Assembly (NCBI GenBank): GCA_937136055.1 | Contig: CAKZOD010000039.1 | Span: forward strand, 1-64,000 | Origin: an uncultured Oceanospirillaceae bacterium | GTDB lineage: Bacteria; Pseudomonadota; Gammaproteobacteria; Pseudomonadales; Balneatricaceae | Direction: 5' to 3' | DNA length: 64,000 bases | In this document: positions 52,501 to 61,500 of the stretch, piece by piece | How positions within the stretch are numbered: position 1 is the stretch's first letter | Layout: each line of letters starts with the position of its first letter | Translations under genes and position numbers: made by a program | Notes under the pieces: generated by a model | Databases searched by the model: none | What the model saw: the letters and a program-made list of their open reading frames with translations, nothing else | What the model was told of the DNA's origin: nothing

Positions 52501-55500
52501 CGCTTTAGCCAAGATAGAAGCCTACAACAATGGCAATGGCAGTGTGCCTGCAGCTTTAGTGATTGCGGATTACCAAGGCGCTGGTGTAACAGGTGTCACT
52601 AATGACAACTTAATTGCTGTAAACGCTCAGGTATTAGCAGCAGCCACAGGTGAAACTGATAGTGTCAGTGAAATCCAATCTCGTGTTAGTGCTGCAGACA
52701 GCGCAATCGCTAAAGTAGAAGCCTATAACAATGGCGATGGCACGAGCCCAGCTGCCTTAACACCTCAAGACTATCTCGATATTGGTATCAGTGGGGTTAC
52801 CCTTGATAACCTAGCGGCAGTCAATGCTCAAGTGTTAGCGAGCGCATTAGGCGGTGCAGATTCTGTCCTTGAAATTCAATCTAAAGTAACCGCTGGTGAT
52901 GCCGCGATCGCTAAGATCGAAGCTTATAACAATGGCGATGGCAGCTCTCCTGCGGCGCTTGTTGTGAGCGATTATGTCAATGCAGGTATCACTGGGGTAA
53001 GCCTTGATAACTTAGCCGCAGTCAATGCTCAAGTGCTAAATGCGAATCCAGGTGATACTGATACCGTCAGTGAAATTCAAGACAAAGTGACTGATGCCGA
53101 TGCAGCGTTGGCAGAGATCGAAGCTTATAACAATGGCGATGGAACCTCTGTTGGACCATTAACGATTGCGGCTTTTAATGCGGCAGGTATCACAGGGGTA
53201 AGCGTTGATAACCTAGCGGCAGTGAATGCTCAAGTGCTGGCGGCTAATACAGGTGATGCAGATACTGTGAGCGAAGTGCAAGCACTTGTTGCAGACGGTA
53301 TCGCTGCGTTGGCAAAAATAGAGGCCTACAACAATGGTGATGGTTCAACACCTGCGCCGTTAATTTTGCAAGACTATAGTGATGCGGGAATAACAGGGGT
53401 TAGTGTTGATAATTTAGCGGCGGTGAACAGTCAAATATTGCAAGCGTCAACAGGTGATGCAGATGCTGTTGCAGAAATAGAAGCATTAGTGACAGCGGCT
53501 AATTCGGCCATTGCTAAAGTAGAAGCTTATAACAATGGTAATGGGGTTAGCCCAGCGCCGCTCACTGTGCAAGATTATGTTGATGCTGGGATTAGCGGTG
53601 TCAGTATTGATAACTTGGCTGCTGTGAATGCGCAAGTGTTGGCCAGTGCTGTCGCTCAAGCAAATACTGTCGGAGAAATTCAAGGGAAGGTGAGTGCGGC
53701 AGATGCAGCTCTTGCTAAAGTTGAAGCGTTTAACAATGGCGATGGCACTAGCCCTGCACCATTGAGCGCGCAGGACTATGCCGATGCAGGTATCACTGGG
53801 GTCAGTGCTGATAACTTAGTGGCAGTCAATGCACAGATCTTGGCCAGTTCAACAGGTGAAACCGATGCTGTTGGCGAAATTCAAGGTAAAGTCACAGCAG
53901 CGGATAACGCGATAGCCAAAATAGAAGCTTACAACAATGGTGATGGCACTACTCCTAGCGCATTGTCTATTCAAGATTACGTAGACGCCGGTATTACTGG
54001 AGTCAGTGTCGATAATCTAGCGGCTATCAATGCTCAGGTGTTGAGCTCAGATAGCGGTGATACTAATTCTGTCACTGAAATTCAAAGCAAAGTAGCAGAT
54101 GGCGATGCGGCCATTGCTAAAATTGAAGCTTATAACAATGGTGACGGGGTAAATCCGCCTGCATTAGACGTAGCAGATTATAGCGCTGCAGGTGTGTTTG
54201 GAGTCGATAACGACAACTTAGCCGCGGTCAATGCACAGGTTTTAGCTTCCAATAGCGGTGAAACCAATACCGTCGCCAAAATTCAAGTGCTTGTCTCTGG
54301 TGCTCTCGGCGCTTTGGATAAAATAGAGGGTTACAATAACGGTGATGGCATAACCCCTGCACCGCTAACACTGCAAGATTATATTGATGCAGGGATCGGC
54401 GGTGTTAGCAATGCTAACCTAGCGGCCGTTAATGCACAGGTATTAGCGGCACCTGCTGGTGGCGCCAATACAGGCCCAGAGGTGAATGCACTGGTGAGTG
54501 CAGCGAACACTGCCCTTGCTAAAGTAGAAGCCTTCAACAATGGCGATGGTAGCACGCCGGATGCGCTGACTTTAGCGGATTATCAAGCTATAGGGGTAGT
54601 AGGTGTAAGCACTGACAACCTTTCATCGGTGAATGCCAAAGTGCTTGAGCAAGATGGCGGTGGAGCAGACAGCTCCCCCGAAGTTCAAGGCATTGTAGAT
54701 GATTTAGCCGCCGCTATTATCAAAGTTGAGGCGTACAACAATGGCGATGGTACAACCCCAGCACCTTTAACCGTACAAGATTATCTCGATGCGGCCATAA
54801 CAGGTGTTAGTAGCGATAACTTGATCGCTGTCAACGTGCAAGTGCTCGCCAGTAACAGCGGTGAGACGGATAGCACTGTCAAAATTCAGACTAAAGTGAC
54901 ACTGGCCGATAATGCCATCGCTAAAATAGAAGCTTATAACAATGGTGATGGTTCAACGCCGGCAGCACTGACTTTGCAAGACTACAGCGATGTTGGGATA
55001 AACGGTGTCAGCATTGACAACTTAGCCGCGGTCAATGCGCAAGTATTGGCAGCAAACCCCACACAGACAAACTCAGTGGCTGAAATCCAAAGTAAAGTTG
55101 CTGATGCCGATGCCGCCATTGCTAAAATTGAGGCCTACAACAATGGCGATGGCACAACGCCAGCGGCATTAACACTGGCGGATTACAGCGCTGCGGGTAT
55201 CACAGGTATTAGTGTAGATAACCTCTCTACCGTTAACGCCCAAGTGTTAGCGGCGGATACTGGTGATGCTGATACAGTTGTGGAAATACAAACCTTAGTG
55301 AGCGATGCCCTAGGGGCGCTAGGCAAGATAGAAGCCTACAATAATGGCAACGGGGTAACACCTGGACCACTGACAATCCAAGACTATGTCGATGCCGGTA
55401 TCAATACCGTCGACAGTGATAATTTATTGGCTGTCAACGCCCAAGTACTAGCTGCTAGCTCAGGCGGTGCTGATTCGGTGCCTGAGATAGCGGCTTTAGT

Positions 55501-58500
55501 GGTCGCAGCTCAGGCGGCTGTTGCTAAGGTAGAAGCGTTTAACAACGGGGATGGTTCAACACCCGCGCCTTTAACCATTGAAGATTATTTAGGTGCAGGT
55601 GTCATAGGTGTCACGGCGGATAACTTAGCAGCAGTAAATGCTCAAGTGCTAGCTTCATCGACTGGTGATACCGATCTCACCCAAGAAATTCAGACAAAAG
55701 TCACAGATGCCAATGGCGCAATTGCGAAAGTGGAAGCCTTTAACAACGGTGATGGCAGCACACCTGCTGCACTAACTGTTGGTGACTATGCAGCAGCAGG
55801 TGTGACAGGCGTTAGCCTCGATAACTTAGCGGCACTAAATGCCCAAGTACTCGCTAGCAATTCAGGTGAAACTGATACCGTCCCAGAAATTCAAGGTAAG
55901 GTCGTTCAAGCTGATGCAGCGATTGCTAAAGTAGAAGCATACAACAATGGTGATGGTACAACGCCTGCTGCCCTCACGCTTCAAGACTATGCAGATGCAG
56001 GGATAACTGGCATCAGCAATGACAACCTAAGAGCTGTGAATGCTCAAGTGTTAGCAGCAGGTGTTGGGGATACAAACACGGTTGCTGAAATACAAGATAA
56101 AGTCACTGATGCTAACGCTGCAATCGCTAAAATTGAAGCTTATAACAATGGAAATGGCACAACACCTGCACCGTTAGTGATAGCAGATTACAGCGCAGCG
56201 GGTATTACAGGTATCAGTGCGGATAACCTATCAACAGTTAATGCTCAAGTATTAGCTGCGAGTCCAGGGGATGCCGATACAGTCGGTGAAATTCAAACTT
56301 TAGTGACTGATGCACTAGGTGCTTTAAGCAAAATTGAAGCTTACAACAATGGTGACGGTGCAACGCCTGGGCCGCTATCTATCCAAGATTATGTCGATGC
56401 GGGCATTAGTGGTGTTAACAGTGACAATTTGCTAGCGGTGAATGCTCAAGTGTTGGCAGCTGCAGTTGGCGGTGCTGATTCAGTACCTGAAATTGATGGG
56501 CTAGTCACTGCTGCTGATGCGGCCATTGCCAAAGTAGAGGCCTACAACAATGGCAACGGCTCAACGCCGATTGCACTTACTTTACAAGACTATAATGGTG
56601 CTGGTGTCAGTGGTGTGAGTATTGACAACTTGGTAGCGGTTAATGCGCAAGTGCTGGCATCGAACACAGGTGAGACAAATACTGTTGCTGAAATTCAAGG
56701 CAAAGTAACCACTGCTAATATAGCCATCGCCAAAATAGAGGCCTATAACAACGGCAATGGAACGATCCCAGCGCCACTAGATATCGCCGATTTTGAAGCG
56801 GTTGGTGTGATTGGCGTGAGTGCTGATAATCTGATTGCAGTAAACCGCCAAGTTCTTCTTGCGGCGAGCGGCGAAACTAACACCGTCAGTGAGATTCAAG
56901 GCAAGGTAATAGTGGCTGATGCAGCTATCGCCAAAGTAGAAGCCTATAACAATGGTGATGGTTCAACGCCTGCTGCGCTGACAGCGCAAGACTACTCAGA
57001 CATTGGTATCACGGGAATTAGTGCTGATAACTTAGCTGCGGTTAATGCTCAAGTGTTAGCAGCATCTATCGGTGAAGCCAACAGTGTTGCTGAAATTCAA
57101 AGCAAAGTCACTGATGCCAACACTGCCATCGCCAAAGTAGAAGCTTACAACAATGGGGACGGTAGCAGTCCTGCGCCTCTAGTGCTCGCTGACTATGTTG
57201 CAGTGGGGGTAACAGGTGTTAGCGCTGATAATCTAGCAGCTGTTAACGCTCAAGTATTGGCAGCTAATCCAGGTGAAACTAACTCTGTCGCTGAGATACA
57301 AGCTTTAGTGACAGGCGGTTTGGATGCGCTAGCTAAGATAGAAGCTTACAACAATGGTAATGGAAGCACACCTATCCCGTTGACAGTGCAGGATTATATC
57401 GATGCAGGGGTGGCTGGTGTCGATAGTGATAACTTAGCGGCGGTGAATGCCCAAGTACTCGCATCTAACACCGGTGATACGGATACTGTTCCAGAAATTG
57501 CCCTAAGAGTAGGCGCCGCTAATGCCGCGCTCGCTAAGATAGAAGCATATAACAACGGCAATGGAACAATACCAAGTGCCCTGCAACAAGCTGATTATGA
57601 CGCGGCAGGTATCACAGGTATTAACAGCGATAATATTTTAGCGGTAAACGCTCAAGTGTTGCTCTCAAGCACAGGTGAAGCGGACACCGTTGCTGAAATA
57701 CAAGATAAGGTGAGTGATGCATTAACCGCGATTGCCAAGGTAGAAGCGTTTAACAATGGCAATGGCTCATTCCCAGCGCCTCTTGTGTTAGCAGATTACA
57801 CCAATATTGGTGTGCTCGGGGTTACTGCGGATAACCTAGCGGCTGTCAACGCTCAAGTATTAGCCAGTGGCATTGGTGGAGCAGACACAGTTACAGAGAT
57901 TCAAAGCAAAGTTATAGCGGCAAATGCAGCACTGGCTAAAGTGGAAGCCTTTAACAACGGTGATGGCAGCACACCTGCTCCGCTCACTGCTCAAGACTAC
58001 GCTCAAGCAGGTGTGGTTGGGGTGACGGCTGACAACTTAGTCGCTGTTAATGCTCAAGTGCTAGATGCGGCCTTTGGTGGCGCTGACTCTGTTAATGAAA
58101 TACAAGGCACTGTAACAGCGGCGAATGCAGCAATTGCTAAAATCGAAGCCTATAACAATGGTGATGGCACGACGCCACCAGCACTTGTGTTAGCAGATTA
58201 CGCAGCAGTCGGTGTTACAGGGGTAACTTCTGATAATTTGGCGACAGTTAATGCGCAAGTATTGGCGGCTGATACTGGCGCTGCCAATACTGTCAGTGAG
58301 ATTCAGAGTTTAGCGACGTTAGCACTTAGTGCGCTAGCTAAGATTGAAGCCTATAACAATGGCAATGGCACAACACCGAGTGCACTCACAGTACAAGACT
58401 ATGTAGATGGCGGTATTGAAAATGTAACCGTCGATAACCTAGCGGCAGTTAACGCTCAAGTATTGGCAGCAAGTACTGGCGGTGCTGATAGCGTCCCTGA

Positions 58501-61500
58501 AATTACCGCTCACGTGAATACAGCTAATACGGCACTGGCAAAAGTTGAAGCTTATAACAATGGTGATGGATCAAGCCCAAGCGCCTTGCTCATCGCTGAT
58601 TATGAAGCGGTCGGTGTCACTGGCGTCAGCGCTGATAATCTAGTAGCAGTAAATGCTCAAGTGCTAAGCAGCGCAACGGGTGAGACAGATACAGTCGCTG
58701 AAATCCAAGCTAAAGTGGGCGCGGCAGATGCGGGTATTGCTAAAGTTGAAGCGTACAACAATGGCAATGGCACATTCCCGCCAGCGCTAGATGAAGCGGA
58801 TTACGCGGCGATCGGTATTAACGGAGTCAGTGGTGATAACTTAGCGGCTGTTAACGCACAAGTGCTGGCCAGCGCCACTGGCGAAACAAATACCGTGACA
58901 GAGATCCAAGGCAAAGTAGTTGCCGCGGATGCAGCGCTAGCCAAAATCGAAGCTTATAACAATGGCGATGGTGTTACGCCAGCACCATTGGTTGCTCAAG
59001 ACTACGTCGATGCTGGTATTACAGGGGTTATTGCCGATAACTTGGCGGCGGTGAATGCGCAAGTGCTCGCGTCGGCGTTCGGTGAAGCCAATAGTGTCAG
59101 CGAAATTCAAAGTAAAGTAGTCGATGCCAATGCGGCGATCGCCAAAGTAGAGGCTTATAACAATGGTAATGGCACAACACCAGCAGCGCTAGTGTTAGGA
59201 GACTACACAGGAGTAGGTGTAGTAGGTGTCAATTCGGGGAATTTAGCTGCAATCAATGCCCAGGTCCTCAGTGCCAATACTGGTGAGGCAAATAGCGTTG
59301 CTGAAATTCAAAGCTTTGTGGTGGATGCGCAAAATGCGCTGGCTAAAATTGAAGCATTCAACAATGGTGACGGTACATCACCTGCACCATTAGGTTTACA
59401 AGACTATCTCGATGCGGGTATCACAGGAGTTACGAGTGGTAATTTAGTGGCAGTTAACACCCAAGTGCTCGCCGCGGCGACTGGGCAAGCTGATACTGTT
59501 CCCGAAATATTGGTTAAAGTGGGCGATGCTATCGCGGCGCTGGCCAAAATTGAAGCGTACAACAACGGTGATGGCAGCTCTCCCGCAGCGCTGACGATTA
59601 ATGATTATCAAGCAGTGGGTGTGACAGGTGTCAGCGCGGATAATTTAGCCGCGGTGAATGCTCAAGTATTGGCATCAGCGCCTGGCGAGACAGATATTGT
59701 CAGTGAAATTCAAAGTAAAGTGAGCGATGCCAACAATGCTATCGCTAAAGTTGAAGCTTATAACAATGGCGATGGAACAACGCCGAGTGCACTGACAGCA
59801 GCTGACTACAGTGCAGCAGGTGTGAGTGGTGTGACGCCAGATAATGTGGCAGCAGTGAACGCTCAAGTCTTGGCAGCAGCCGCTGGCGATACAGATACGG
59901 TAAGTGAAATTCAAAGTTATGTCGCTCCAGCTGATGCGGCGCTTGCCAAAATAGAGGCTTATAACAACGGCAATGGAGTCACTCCAGCACCACTGACAGC
60001 GCAGGATTATCAACAGGCAGGTGTGAGTGGCGTCAGTGTTGATAACTTATTAGCGGTTAACGCACAAGTATTAGCAGCTGCAACAGGGGAAGCTGACTCA
60101 TCCCCTGAAGTTCAAGGATTAGTCGCAGCGGCTGATGTGGCACTGGCTAAAGTTGAGGCCTATAACAACGGCGATGGTAGTTCACCAGCACCTTTGACAA
60201 TAGCGGATTACCAAGCTGTCGGTGTAACAGGTGTAAGCGCAGATAATCTAGAGGCAGTTAATGCCAATGTGCTAAGCGCTTTGACGGGAGAAGCTGATAC
60301 TGTCAGTGAAATTCAAGCACTGGTTGCAGAGGGTGAAGATGCGCTGGCTAAAATTGAAGCTTACAACAACGGTGACGGTGTTAGCCCAGCTCCGCTCAGC
60401 GTTCTAGATTATAGCGGTGCCGGAATCGATGGGGTAAATGTTGGCAACTTAGCAGCGGTCAATTTACATATACTGGGAGCGAGTATTGGCGGTGCTGATA
60501 CGGTCGCTGAAGTCGATGCAATTGTCGCGACAGCGCTCGCAGCTCTTGCCAAAGTAGAGGCCTTTAATAATGGCAATGGCAGTGTACCTGCGCCTCTTTC
60601 GATTCAAGATTATTTAGATGTTGCAGTAACCGGGGTTAACGCTGATAACTTAGCGGCAGTCAATGCTCAAGTGCTCGCCTCAGCCACTGGGGATACAGAT
60701 ACTGTTGATGAAATCCAAGGCAAAGTGAACGATGCCATTGCAGCCCTTGGCAAAGTCGAGGCCTATAACAATGGCGATGGTACAAGCCCTGCAGCTCTAG
60801 AAGTTGCGGATTATGAGGCCATTGGGGTGACAGGAGTTAGCCTTGATAACTTAGCGGCGATGAATGCCCAAATACTAGCAGTTGCCACTGGTGAGGCGGA
60901 CAGCGTTGCTGAGGTGCAGGCAAAAGTGGCCGATGCGGACGCCGCGATTGCGAAAATCGAAGCTTACAATAACGGTGATGGAACTACACCTCCTGCTCTT
61001 GTTTTGCAAGACTATCTGGATGCGGGGATCAGCGGTGTTAGCGCAAATCTAATTGCCAATTTAAACGCCCATGTACTCGCACAAGATGCTGGGGATGCAG
61101 ACACTAACCCTGAAATTCAAAGCTTAGTGGATAACTTGCCGCCGAGTGTTTTAGATGTCGTTCTAACAAGTGCAACAGGGATTGAGAATAACCGTTTAAA
61201 TAGCGGTGATGTATTGAGCGTCACTGTGCAAATGAGCAAAACGATCAATGTTACAGGTACACCACAAGTAGCACTGAATATTGGCGGCACTATTGTGCAA
61301 GCGCAATACAGCAGTGGCAGCGGTTCTAATGATCTAGTGTTCACTTATACTATTGCCAATAATGAAGATGCCAACGGTATCAGCATTGATGCCAATGCAC
61401 TGAGCTTGAACGGTGGTACTTTACAAGACCTTAGTGCCAATAACGCATTGATTACTCACAATGCGGTGAGCGATAACAACTTGTTTATGGTTGATAATAC

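Noticed and set aside
59675..60013. Minus-strand open frames inside the adhesin array (also at 50426-50866, 52007-52477 and others)
   Set aside because: They recur at the repeat period, lack ribosome binding sites and homology, and are shadows of the plus-strand coding repeat.
47282..61153. CRISPR array or transposon-derived repeats
   Set aside because: Repeats are contiguous 201-base coding units in frame, with no unique spacers and no inverted ends.
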